This document shows positions 29,776 to 38,025 of a DNA stretch of 55,095 nt, in pieces (the stretch's first letter is position 1; every line of letters begins with the position of its first letter). Origin of the DNA: Clostridia bacterium (lineage in GTDB: Bacteria > Bacillota_A > Clostridia > Christensenellales > CAG-138); assembly GCA_017394605.1 (NCBI GenBank), contig JAFPXU010000082.1, positions 1 through 55,095 on the forward strand, written 5' to 3'. A model generated the notes under the pieces. That model was given only the letters and a program-made list of their open reading frames with translations, was not told the origin of the DNA and did no database searches. A program made the position numbers and the translations under genes.

Positions 29776-32094
29776 ATGCAAAATGTAGGTAAAAGCGTAA
29801 CCAGAGTCGATGCCTATGATAAGATTACCGGCAGGGCGAAGTACGTGGATGACCTCTGCGACAACAGGAGCGCGCTGGTCCTCCGGATCGTCCATTCAAC
29901 GATCGCGCACGGTTATGTCAAAAGCATTGATGCTTCCGAGGCGGAAAAGGTCCCGGGCTTTGTCAGGATATTCACCTGCTTTGAAGTGCCGGAAATCGAC
30001 TTCGCGACCGCGGGACATCCGTATTCCATGGATCCGTCTCATCAGGATACCGCCGACCGGCGGATCCTGAACAGGCATGTCCGCTACTACGGCGACGACG
30101 TGGCTGTCATCGTTGCGGAGAATGAGATCGCAGCTGCGCAGGCTGCCCGCAAGGTCAAGGTCGAATATGAGGAACGGCCCTTTGTCCTTGATGCGCAGGA
30201 GGCGATGAAGCCCGACGCCCCCGTGATCCACCGTGAGCAGTTTCCGGACAATGTTCTGAAGCATACCGATGTCCGTATCGGCAATTATGCGGAGGCGATC
30301 AAGGAACCCGGGCTGATCTGCGTGGATAAATGGTACGAGACGCAGACGGTACAGCACTGCCATATCGAGAACTTCATCTGCTATGCATACGAGGAAGCGG
30401 GGAAGGTCGTTATTGTTTCCTCCACACAGATTCCGCATATCGTCAGGCGGATTACAGGCCAGGCGCTCGGCGAGCCGTGGGGAAACGTCCGTATTATCAA
30501 GCCGTACATCGGCGGCGGTTTCGGAAACAAACAGGATGTCCTGTATGAGCCGCTTGCCGCGTGGGTGTGCCGGAAAATGGGGGGCAGGCTTGTAAAGATC
30601 GACGTTGCGAGAGAAGAGACGTTTGTCAACAACCGTGTCCGCCATGCGATCCGCTATCATATCATTTCATGGGTCAAGCCGGACGGTACATTTGTCGCAA
30701 GAAAGCTTGAATGCTTCTCAGATCAGGGCGCTTACGCCTCTCACGGGCATTCCATCGTGGCCAAAGGCCTCGGCGCTTTTGCCAAGATGTTTCCCTGCCC
30801 GAACGTGGAAGCGGATGCCTATACGGTATATACCAACAAGCCGGTCGGCGGCGCGATGCGCGGTTACGGCATGCCGCAGGCTTCCTTCGCATTCGACTGC
30901 GCGACGGAAGACATCGCGAGAGTGCTTGGGATCGACTCCCTGGCGCTCAGGAGAAAGACGCTCATGCCGAAGGGATTCAAGGATGGCTTCTTCAAGACCG
31001 AGCAGTATTATGATTCCTACAACCAGTGCCTTGACAAGGCTATCGCATATATCGACTATGAGAAGAAACATAAGGAGTATGAAAACCAGACCGGAGATAT
31101 CCGGAAAGGCGTAGGAGTCGGAACGTTCTGGTACAACACAGGCGTATGGCCGATTTCTCTCGAGTGTTCCTCCTGCCGCATGGTGCTGAACCAGGACGGA
31201 ACGATCCAGGCGCAGGTGGGCGAGACGGAGATCGGACAGGGCGCCGATACGGCATATTCCCAGATGGCGGCGGACGTGGTCGGGCTGAAGAGCTACAAGG
31301 ACGTTCATATCGTGTCCAATCAGGATACGGACATCACGCCGTTCGGCCTTGGGGCATACGCTTCCAGACAGACGTATATGGTTGGTTTTTCCGTGACGCA
31401 GACCGGCAAGCTTCTGAAGAAGAAGATCCTGGATTATGCGCATGAAATGACCCGCATGCCGGTGGATATCCTCGACGTTGTGGACGGCAACATCGTCCGC
31501 AAAGGGGACGGCCGCGTGCTGGTCTCTCTCGCGGAACTTGCCACAACCGCGTTCTACAGCACCGAGCACTGCGACCATCTCACCGCAGAATCCACCTATC
31601 AGATCAAGAGCAACGCGTACTCGTTCGGGTGCTGCGCGGCGGAGGTGGAAGTCGATATTCCGCTCTGCAGAGTGCAGGTGAAAAAGATCATCAACGTGCA
31701 CGATTGCGGCAATCTGATCAATCCTGCTCTCGCCGAGGCGCAGGTACACGGCGGGCAGTCCATGGCGATCGGCTACGCTCTTTCCGAACGGCTGATGTTC
31801 GATCAGAAGACTGGCCGTGTGCTGAACAACAACCTGCTGGATTACAAACTCTCTACATCAATGGATCATCCGCATCTCGAAGCGCAGTTCGTCGAGAACC
31901 CGGAACCCACGAACCCGTTCGGAACGAAGTCGCTGGGCGAGCCGCCTGCCTGCACGGTCGCGCAGGCGATCCGAAACGCGGTCCTGAACGCGACCGGGGT
32001 CGCCGTGAACGAGCTGCCCCTGCATCCGCAGAACCTGTACAAGCGGTTCCGCGAAGAAGGCCTGATCAAAGACCCTTGGCAGAAGGAGGAATAA
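29776..32094 (+). CDS. xdhA: Xanthine dehydrogenase-type molybdopterin subunit XdhA
   Basis: A 772-residue molybdenum-binding subunit closely resembling E. coli XdhA throughout: an N-terminal SVTRVDAYDKITGRAKYVDDL, then FATAGHP...DTADRRILNRHVRYYGDDVAVIVA, IPHIVRRITGQAL and IGGGFGNKQD (about residues 244-253). Further on are GAYASHGHSI, GAMRGYGMPQ and GQGADTAYSQM, and near the end the catalytic Glu722 in KSLGEPP. It hydroxylates a purine or related N-heterocycle at the Mo centre, passing electrons to XdhC and XdhB. The start ATG 29776 has AGGAG seven bases upstream; the longer frame to 29713 has none. Gene order xdhA-xdhB-xdhC is as in E. coli. Isoleucine ATA codons are rare here, unlike in xdhD downstream. 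Confidence 0.94.
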   Translation: MQNVGKSVTRVDAYDKITGRAKYVDDLCDNRSALVLRIVHSTIAHGYVKSIDASEAEKVPGFVRIFTCFEVPEIDFATAGHPYSMDPSHQDTADRRILNRHVRYYGDDVAVIVAENEIAAAQAARKVKVEYEERPFVLDAQEAMKPDAPVIHREQFPDNVLKHTDVRIGNYAEAIKEPGLICVDKWYETQTVQHCHIENFICYAYEEAGKVVIVSSTQIPHIVRRITGQALGEPWGNVRIIKPYIGGGFGNKQDVLYEPLAAWVCRKMGGRLVKIDVAREETFVNNRVRHAIRYHIISWVKPDGTFVARKLECFSDQGAYASHGHSIVAKGLGAFAKMFPCPNVEADAYTVYTNKPVGGAMRGYGMPQASFAFDCATEDIARVLGIDSLALRRKTLMPKGFKDGFFKTEQYYDSYNQCLDKAIAYIDYEKKHKEYENQTGDIRKGVGVGTFWYNTGVWPISLECSSCRMVLNQDGTIQAQVGETEIGQGADTAYSQMAADVVGLKSYKDVHIVSNQDTDITPFGLGAYASRQTYMVGFSVTQTGKLLKKKILDYAHEMTRMPVDILDVVDGNIVRKGDGRVLVSLAELATTAFYSTEHCDHLTAESTYQIKSNAYSFGCCAAEVEVDIPLCRVQVKKIINVHDCGNLINPALAEAQVHGGQSMAIGYALSERLMFDQKTGRVLNNNLLDYKLSTSMDHPHLEAQFVENPEPTNPFGTKSLGEPPACTVAQAIRNAVLNATGVAVNELPLHPQNLYKRFREEGLIKDPWQKEE

Positions 32095-32098
32095 GACC

Positions 32099-32980
32099 AT
32101 GTATGACATGAAGGAACTGTACGAGGCTTTTTCGGTGGAGGAAGCCGTCAAACTGCGGGTCGAGCATCCTGAAGCCCAGGTGATCGCGGGAGGATCCGAC
32201 GTTCTTGTGCAAATGCGGGAAGGAAAGCGAGCCGGAAAGGAACTGATTTCCATCTATCTCGTGGACGAACTCCGCGGGATCCGGATCGACGAGGAAGAGA
32301 ACATCCGCATCGGTTCCCTGACAAGTTTCTCCCATATTACAAAAGACCCCATCATTCAGAAATACATCAATGTTCTTGGCGAGGCGGTCGATCAGGTCGG
32401 AGGACCGCAGATCCGCAATATCGGAACGATCGGCGGAAACACCTGCAACGGCGTTACCTCAGCGGATTCCGCGTCCACCCTGCATGCGTGGGAGGCGATC
32501 GTGGAACTGACCGGACCGGACGGAGTGAGAAGGCTGCCTATCAAGGATTTCTATATCAAGGCCGGAACGGTGGACATCCGGGAGGGCGAGATTCAGACAG
32601 CTATTCTGATCCCGAAGGAAAGCTACGAGAACACGTTCGGTTATTACTGGAAATACGCCATGCGCAATGCAATGGATATCGCGACGACCGGATGTTCCGT
32701 GAACGTCCGTCTTTCCCCGGACAAAAAGACGATCGAGCGCGCAAGGATCGCGTACGGCGTGGCCGCGCCAGTTCCCGTGCGGGCACCGCACGCGGAAGAG
32801 GCTGCGAACGGCGCACCCGTCTCGGAGGAGACCGTCGAGAAATTCGCTCTGGCAGTGCTTGAAGATATCAATCCGAGAGACTCCTGGCGTGCCGGCAAGG
32901 CGTTCCGCCAGCATATCTCTGTGGAGATGGCAAGACGCTGTCTCCGCGCGTCCATCCTTAGAGCGGGAGGTACACTCTGA
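32099..32980 (+). CDS. xdhB: Xanthine dehydrogenase FAD-binding subunit XdhB
   Basis: A 293-residue FAD subunit of the CoxM/XdhB family. The N-terminal FAD motif is AGGSDVLVQMREGK, the second motif TIGGNTCNGVTSADSAS (about 115-131), and the C-terminal CO-dehydrogenase-flavoprotein domain ends with GKAFRQHISVEMARRCL. It takes electrons from the 2Fe-2S subunit and reduces NAD+ or another acceptor. It lies four bases after xdhA and its stop overlaps the xdhC start (TGATG). Confidence 0.95.
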   Translation: MYDMKELYEAFSVEEAVKLRVEHPEAQVIAGGSDVLVQMREGKRAGKELISIYLVDELRGIRIDEEENIRIGSLTSFSHITKDPIIQKYINVLGEAVDQVGGPQIRNIGTIGGNTCNGVTSADSASTLHAWEAIVELTGPDGVRRLPIKDFYIKAGTVDIREGEIQTAILIPKESYENTFGYYWKYAMRNAMDIATTGCSVNVRLSPDKKTIERARIAYGVAAPVPVRAPHAEEAANGAPVSEETVEKFALAVLEDINPRDSWRAGKAFRQHISVEMARRCLRASILRAGGTL

Positions 32981-33483
32981 TGAAAGATCAGTACAGACTC
33001 GTTGAGTTCAATCTGAACGGAAAGGATGTTTCCTGCATGGTCGATTGCAGGGCTTCCCTGACCGACATGCTTCGGAACGATTATCGTCTGACGTCAGTCA
33101 AGAAAGGATGCGAGGTCGGAGAATGCGGGGCATGCAACGTTCTGATCGACGGAGAATGCTTCAATTCCTGCATTTATCTCGCTGTATGGGCAAGAGGGAA
33201 AAAGATCCGGACGCTGGAGAGTCTTCTCGGACCGAACGGAGAACTGAGTGACATTCAGCAGGCGTTTGTGGATGAAACCGCCGTACAGTGCGGATTCTGC
33301 ACGCCCGGTTTTGTTATGACCGCTGTGGAAATACTGGAAAGCGGGAAGGTCTATTCCGACGATGAGCTCAGAAAGCTCCTGAGCGGGCATCTTTGCCGCT
33401 GTACCGGATACGAGAACATCTTCCGTGCCGTCAAGAAGACGATGTATAAACGGAACGGACTGGAATGGAAAGAAGAAAACTGA
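32980..33483 (+). CDS. xdhC: Xanthine dehydrogenase 2Fe-2S subunit XdhC
   Basis: A 167-residue protein with the plant-type 2Fe-2S ligands C44, C49, C52 and C64 (KGCEVGECGACNVLIDG) and the second, helical-domain cluster ligands C104, C107, C139 and C141 (QCGFCTPGF, LCRCTGY). It carries electrons from the Mo site of XdhA to the flavin of XdhB. This is the E. coli-type small iron-sulfur XdhC, not the Mo-cofactor chaperone of the same name. A one-base overlap with xdhB implies coupled translation. Confidence 0.96.
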   Translation: MKDQYRLVEFNLNGKDVSCMVDCRASLTDMLRNDYRLTSVKKGCEVGECGACNVLIDGECFNSCIYLAVWARGKKIRTLESLLGPNGELSDIQQAFVDETAVQCGFCTPGFVMTAVEILESGKVYSDDELRKLLSGHLCRCTGYENIFRAVKKTMYKRNGLEWKEEN

Positions 33484-33488
33484 TTCAT

Positions 33489-33527
33489 ACGGAAGACGGC
33501 GTTATTTACCAGAATGCCGTCTTCTGT
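33489..33527 (+). repeat. Long intercistronic RNA hairpin between xdhC and ygfM
   Basis: Fifteen consecutive pairs (one or two G-T) around a 9-base loop; the core arms are GAAGACGGC and GCCGTCTTC. There is no T-run after it. It could protect the xdhABC message from exonucleases, act as a processing site, or partly terminate. Confidence 0.7.
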
Positions 33528-33558
33528 CATGCAGGGTAAACAGAAAGGGGTAACGTTC

Positions 33559-34371
33559 ATGGCAGACAAACTCATCATAGCCCGCTCAATCGAGGAAGCT
33601 TTGCAGGCGAGATGCCCGGATGCCGCGTTTCTGGCGGGCGGAACGGAAATCAACCGGCTGGGTTCTTTTGTAGCGGCCGATACGCTGATTTCTCTTAAGA
33701 AGATCGGCAAGCTGCGCGGGATCAAGAAGGACGGAGGCAAGGTCTGGATCGGCGCGTATACAACGTTCCAGGAAATTGTCGATTGTCCGGAAGTGCCCGA
33801 ATGGCTGCGGGATGCGTGCAGGCTGATGGCGTCAAGAACAAAACGCAACATGGCAACGCTGGGAGGAAACATCGCGATTCTCCGAGACGATTCTTATGTT
33901 GCTCCCGCACTGATCGCAGCCAGGGCAACCGTCGTATATACGGAGGAATCCGGGAAAAACAAGGAATGCTGTATCTGCAAGTACATGGAAGCAAGGCAGG
34001 AGGGGAAACTCGGCAACGGGCTGATCCTCAGGATCGGGATCGATCCGAACAGGAAGGTGCTTCTGAAACGGTATGCGAATACAGCCATGAGCCATTCTGT
34101 CATGAATCTTGCGTATGGTTTTGATCCGGACGGGAAAGCGGTCTCCATCGGAGCCGCTCTGAAGAATACCGGACTTTTCAAACTTCGTTCGGCGGAGGAA
34201 CTGATCGCGTCCGATCCGGATGTTTCCGAGGAAACGATCATGGAATGGGCAAAGCAGTTCGACGCGGAGATTCCGACGGATATGTTCGGGAGCGAGGAGT
34301 ATAAGCGCTATCTGCTCGGAACAACCATCGCGAAATTCATCGCGGATGCCCGCAAGGAGGTACTGGCATGA
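33559..34371 (+). CDS. ygfM: FAD-binding subunit of the XdhD-type molybdenum hydroxylase (YgfM-like)
   Basis: A 270-residue flavoprotein subunit resembling E. coli YgfM more than XdhB: FLAGGTEINRL at the FAD site, SRTKRNMATLGGNIAILRDDSYVAPALIAARATVV in the middle, and SEEYKRYLLGTTIAKFIADA at the end. ATG 33559 follows AAAGGGG; the longer frame lacks a site and would overlap the hairpin. It overlaps xdhD by 4 bases (ATGA). Only about one of its twenty-odd isoleucine codons is ATA, whereas about half are ATA in xdhD. That is odd for coupled partner genes. Confidence 0.85.
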   Translation: MADKLIIARSIEEALQARCPDAAFLAGGTEINRLGSFVAADTLISLKKIGKLRGIKKDGGKVWIGAYTTFQEIVDCPEVPEWLRDACRLMASRTKRNMATLGGNIAILRDDSYVAPALIAARATVVYTEESGKNKECCICKYMEARQEGKLGNGLILRIGIDPNRKVLLKRYANTAMSHSVMNLAYGFDPDGKAVSIGAALKNTGLFKLRSAEELIASDPDVSEETIMEWAKQFDAEIPTDMFGSEEYKRYLLGTTIAKFIADARKEVLA

Positions 34372-37250
34372 TCAACTGTATTATCAACGGCAAAAAGCGT
34401 TCCATAGATATCAATCCATGCGCAAGACTTCGCGAGCTGCTTCTTAAAAACGGCAACTTCGCTGTCAGAGACAGCGATGACGCCGAAGGGTTCTGCGGCA
34501 GTGACACTGTGCTGCTTGACGGCATCCCCGTGTTCTCCAATCTGGTGCTGGCAGGCGAGGCGGAGGGCTGTGAGATACGCACGCCCGACAGCCTGGGCAA
34601 TTCGTTGAATCTGACGGTAGTGCAGCAGGCCCTGATAGACGCAGGAGTGGTGCAGAGCGCTTACAACGCGCCCGCAGCTGCGCTTCTGCTGACCTGGCTG
34701 TTTGAGACAAATCCGGATCCGTCCAGAGAGGACGTAAAAGACGTGCTCTCCGGTATCTTCATCCGCGATGCCGGCTACGAACAGTATTATCTCGCGGCCG
34801 AGCTGATAAAGGAAAAACTCAAATACGGAGAGTATAAGACGAAGATAGCGCCGGAATTCAGGCCGCATCTTAAGTCCGTGGGCAAGAATATGCCTAAGAT
34901 CGACGCACCTCAGCTGGTATCCGGCGAGAGGGCGTTCGTGGAGGACTATGTCGACAGTGATACCTGCTATATGGTAGTGCTGCGTTCGCCCTATGCTCAC
35001 GCATACGTCAACAAAATAGATACATCAAAGGCTGAGGCGCTTCCGGGCGTTATCAAAGTGATAACCGCATATAACTGCCCCGATGTCACATACATGTCAG
35101 CAGGTCAGGGCAATCCCGAGCCGTCGCCCCATGACCGCAAGCTGCTCAATAAGAAAGTCAGGCACGTCGGAGACCGGGTTGCCGCGATAGTGGCGGAGAC
35201 GCTCGAAGAAGCGATAAAGGCGCGGGATCTGATAGAAGTGGAGTACGAGCCGCTCCCGGCTGTATTCACTGTAGAGGAAGCCATGGCAGAGGGCGCGCCT
35301 CTGGTCCATAACGGCTATGTGGAATACAACGCAGGCGCTCCCGCTGATCTGGACGATTATAACGCAAAGCTCTCGGGTGATGAAAGGGAAGGGCATGTGC
35401 TCTACCAGTTCCCGCTTCATGGGGACATACTCCACAATGTAGCCGCTTCCAATCATGGCGGCATAGGCGATGTGGACAAGGCTTTTGCCGAGTCTGACGC
35501 GGTGGTCGAAGCTACATACCAGACCAGTCAGATTCAGCACACGCCGCTCGAGACCCATATCTGCTTCTCCAAGATGGAGAACGGTAGGCTCATCATCTAT
35601 GCGAGTACGCAGGTGCCTTATCACGTGCGCCGCATCGTGAGCTGGGTGACGGGGCTGTCCGAGAACAAGATACACGTGATCAAGACCAGAGTCGGCGGAG
35701 GCTACGGGTCCAAGCAGGATATCCTTGTGGAGGATCTGACCGGCTACGCCGCGTTCGTCACCGGACGCCCTGTGCTCTATCACAATACGAGGGAAGAGGA
35801 GTTCATAGCCAACTCCACCAGGCATCCCATGAAGGTATATGTGAAGATGGGCGGCAATAAGGACGGGCAGATTACCGCGATCTACATGAAAGTTGACGCA
35901 AATACCGGTCCTTATGGCAACCACGCGCTGACAGTTCCTATGAACAGCTGCTCCAAGACCCTGCCGCTCTTCAAATGCGACAATATGAAATACGATCTCA
36001 CGATTTACTATACCAACACGCCGCCTGCCGGGGCATATCAGGGCTATGGAACGCCCAAGGGCACATATGGACTCATGATGGCCATGTGCGAACTTGCGGA
36101 TAAGCTGGGCGTCGACTATAAGGACATGGTGCTCAAAAACCACGTCGAAGAAGGCTACATGCTTGAGATATTGAGAGGCCTCGGAGAAGGACGCGAGGGC
36201 AATGTGGTGCCTGTCGGTTCGTGCGTGCTAAGAGATGCGGTGCTGAAGGGCTGCGACATGATAGAGTGGGGCAAGCGGGTCGAATCGGACGACCCGGACT
36301 GGAAGATAGGCAAGGGCTTCGCCATGATCATGCAGGGCTCGGGTCTTCCCGGACTCGATCATGCCAACGCCATCACCAAGCTGGAAATGGACGGCTCGGT
36401 CATAGTGACGAGCGGCGCCGCGGATATAGGCACGGGGCTCGATACCATCATTGCCAAGGTGACCAGCGACATTCTCTGCCTGCCGATGGAGCTTATAACA
36501 GTGCTCTCGGGCGATACTGATTCAGGCGCATTCGACACGGGATCCTACGCTTCCTCGGGAACATTCTTCAGCGGCAATGCGGCTGTGGTCTCAGCGAACA
36601 ACCTGAAAGGGAAGATACTCGACGAGGCTGCCTATCAGCTGGGAGAGAAAGTTGAAGACATGGAGCTCAGATGGCCCGGAGAGGTGCATTCAAAGAAGAC
36701 CGATGCGGTTCTTTCGTATTATCAGATCATACATACAGCGACCTCGGGCACCGGCCGCGGACACCTGATTGCGCCGGGCAGCTTTACGACAGGGGCATCG
36801 TCCGTACCGTACGGAGCCCACTTCGCCCAGGTGGCTGTAAACATCAGGACGGGCGAGATAAAGGTGCAGAAATTCTTCGCCATCCAGGACGCGGGCACTC
36901 CGATCAATCCGGAAGCCGCGCTCTGCCAGATGTATGGCGCGTCGCTCAAGTCCATAGGTCATTCGTTATATGAGAACATGATACTTGACGAGAACGGCGC
37001 ATGTGTCAACGCAAATATGACCGACTACGGTGTTCCGATGATATTCGAGCAGCCGGATGATTTCAAAGCCGTCTTGATAGATGTGAACGATCCGGTCGGC
37101 CCGTTCGGCGCCAAGTCGATATCCGAGATTGCCTGCAACGGGGCGGCACCGGCGATAGGCAACGCCATACATGACGCATGCGGTGTGTGGCTGCGCAGCT
37201 GGCCGATGAATTCGGAGAAGCTTTTAAGAGCCCTCGGAAAGATAAACTGA
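34368..37250 (+). CDS. xdhD: XdhD-type molybdenum hydroxylase with degenerate 2Fe-2S domain
   Basis: A 960-residue protein that matches E. coli XdhD (YgfN) along its length. Residues 1-155 have the fold of a two-cluster 2Fe-2S domain but lack the ligands: GFCGSDTVLLDG keeps only C43, the usual QCGFC is QSAYN (96-100), and the usual CRCTGY is IRDAGY (132-137). The Mo domain is intact: VGGGYGSKQD, NTGPYGNHALTVP, GAYQGYGTPKG (Gln where most have Arg), DIGTGLDT and Glu920 in KSISEIA. In E. coli the gene is linked to purine salvage, and the family is also named probable selenate reductase Mo subunit. It should need YgfM and another iron-sulfur protein for electron exit. Codon use is unlike the upstream genes. 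Confidence 0.92.
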   Translation: MINCIINGKKRSIDINPCARLRELLLKNGNFAVRDSDDAEGFCGSDTVLLDGIPVFSNLVLAGEAEGCEIRTPDSLGNSLNLTVVQQALIDAGVVQSAYNAPAAALLLTWLFETNPDPSREDVKDVLSGIFIRDAGYEQYYLAAELIKEKLKYGEYKTKIAPEFRPHLKSVGKNMPKIDAPQLVSGERAFVEDYVDSDTCYMVVLRSPYAHAYVNKIDTSKAEALPGVIKVITAYNCPDVTYMSAGQGNPEPSPHDRKLLNKKVRHVGDRVAAIVAETLEEAIKARDLIEVEYEPLPAVFTVEEAMAEGAPLVHNGYVEYNAGAPADLDDYNAKLSGDEREGHVLYQFPLHGDILHNVAASNHGGIGDVDKAFAESDAVVEATYQTSQIQHTPLETHICFSKMENGRLIIYASTQVPYHVRRIVSWVTGLSENKIHVIKTRVGGGYGSKQDILVEDLTGYAAFVTGRPVLYHNTREEEFIANSTRHPMKVYVKMGGNKDGQITAIYMKVDANTGPYGNHALTVPMNSCSKTLPLFKCDNMKYDLTIYYTNTPPAGAYQGYGTPKGTYGLMMAMCELADKLGVDYKDMVLKNHVEEGYMLEILRGLGEGREGNVVPVGSCVLRDAVLKGCDMIEWGKRVESDDPDWKIGKGFAMIMQGSGLPGLDHANAITKLEMDGSVIVTSGAADIGTGLDTIIAKVTSDILCLPMELITVLSGDTDSGAFDTGSYASSGTFFSGNAAVVSANNLKGKILDEAAYQLGEKVEDMELRWPGEVHSKKTDAVLSYYQIIHTATSGTGRGHLIAPGSFTTGASSVPYGAHFAQVAVNIRTGEIKVQKFFAIQDAGTPINPEAALCQMYGASLKSIGHSLYENMILDENGACVNANMTDYGVPMIFEQPDDFKAVLIDVNDPVGPFGAKSISEIACNGAAPAIGNAIHDACGVWLRSWPMNSEKLLRALGKIN

Positions 37251-37493
37251 CATTCGGACAAAGCTGCTTGAGGGAAAGGGAGAGGTACCTTCATGGATTG
37301 AGGCCAGCATCCCGCCGCTTGTCCGGAAGGACTGAAGCGGGACCCGGAGAGCAGTTCCCGGCTGAGTCCCTTCAGTCTTATCGAAGGCTGTGCGGCTTTG
37401 ATTATCGCGCCGGCTGACGTTCGTCCCGATCTGTCACCCGGTGGAAGTAAGGCTCTTAACGGATAACTACGATTCTCTTTCTGGATAGGACAA
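37251..37493. other. Structured non-coding interval between xdhD and the ferredoxin gene
   Basis: 243 bases without a convincing gene. The strongest element is the hairpin at 37327-37379. Several GC-rich blocks (GCGCCGGC, CACCCGGTGG) could pair further. I recognise no known RNA class here, and there is no T-run or clear promoter. Confidence 0.45.
37327..37379 (+). repeat. Large hairpin in the xdhD-ferredoxin interval
   Basis: AAG-G-ACTGAA (37327-37336) pairs with TTCAGTCTT (37371-37379) with one bulge. After a GC bulge, GGGAC (37339-37343) pairs with GTCCC (37366-37370), and inner CCGG blocks can pair again. That is about 14-18 pairs in total. Confidence 0.65.
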
Positions 37494-37961
37494 ATGGCAG
37501 GAATAGTTAAGAAAACGGCATATGTTCGCTGCAGAGGCGGCAGCATAAACTGCGGGTACGGCTGCATTGGATGCGGAATGTGCTTTGACGCATGCCGTAC
37601 CGGCGCTATCAGTTTCAGAGCCCCCGGTCCGCCGGTAATAGACCGGGGCAAGTGCGTCGGCTGCGGGCTGTGCGTGTGCGCATGCCCTCAGAGCATCATA
37701 GAGATCATAAATGCCGACTATCACATACAGCCGAAGTGCTGCAATAAGGATGCGGGCAAGAGTGCACTTGATGCATGCCCCAATTCCTGCATAGCCTGCC
37801 GCCTCTGCGAGAAGAACTGTCCGGCGGATGCGGTGCATGTGATCGATAACTGTCCCGTCATCGACCTTGCAAAGTGCATATGCTGCGGCATGTGCGCGGT
37901 GAAGTGTCCGCGGGGAGTGATACGAGACCTTCATGGAATCATGACTGAAAAGGACGTGTGA
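37494..37961 (+). CDS. RnfB-like polyferredoxin, four 4Fe-4S motifs
   Basis: A 155-residue soluble protein made of two tandem 2[4Fe-4S] ferredoxin modules: CIGCGMCFDAC, CVGCGLCVCACP, CIACRLCEKNCP and CICCGMCAVKCP, each CxxCxxCxxxC. The spacing and the middle segment (VIDRGKCVGCG...CCNKDAGKSALDACPNSCIACRLCEKNCPADAV) resemble the C-terminal half of RnfB, but the membrane anchor and N-terminal domain are absent. Placed between two molybdenum hydroxylase genes, and sharing their unusual codon use (9 of 16 Ile codons are ATA), it is the likely electron carrier for one or both. It perhaps replaces the YgfK oxidoreductase found with xdhD elsewhere. The start ATG 37494 has a weak AGGA. Confidence 0.88.
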   Translation: MAGIVKKTAYVRCRGGSINCGYGCIGCGMCFDACRTGAISFRAPGPPVIDRGKCVGCGLCVCACPQSIIEIINADYHIQPKCCNKDAGKSALDACPNSCIACRLCEKNCPADAVHVIDNCPVIDLAKCICCGMCAVKCPRGVIRDLHGIMTEKDV

Positions 37962-38025
37962 AAGCATTCCCTGAATCGGACTCTACATCCATGAACAGAT
38001 AAAGAACGATACGGATAAAGCATCA

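Noticed and set aside
37251..37493. Possible selenocysteine insertion element or tRNA-Sec near the selenium-type enzyme
   Set aside because: The adjacent genes contain no in-frame TGA, the known enzymes use a labile selenium ligand, and the interval lacks tRNA landmarks such as a TTCGA T-loop.
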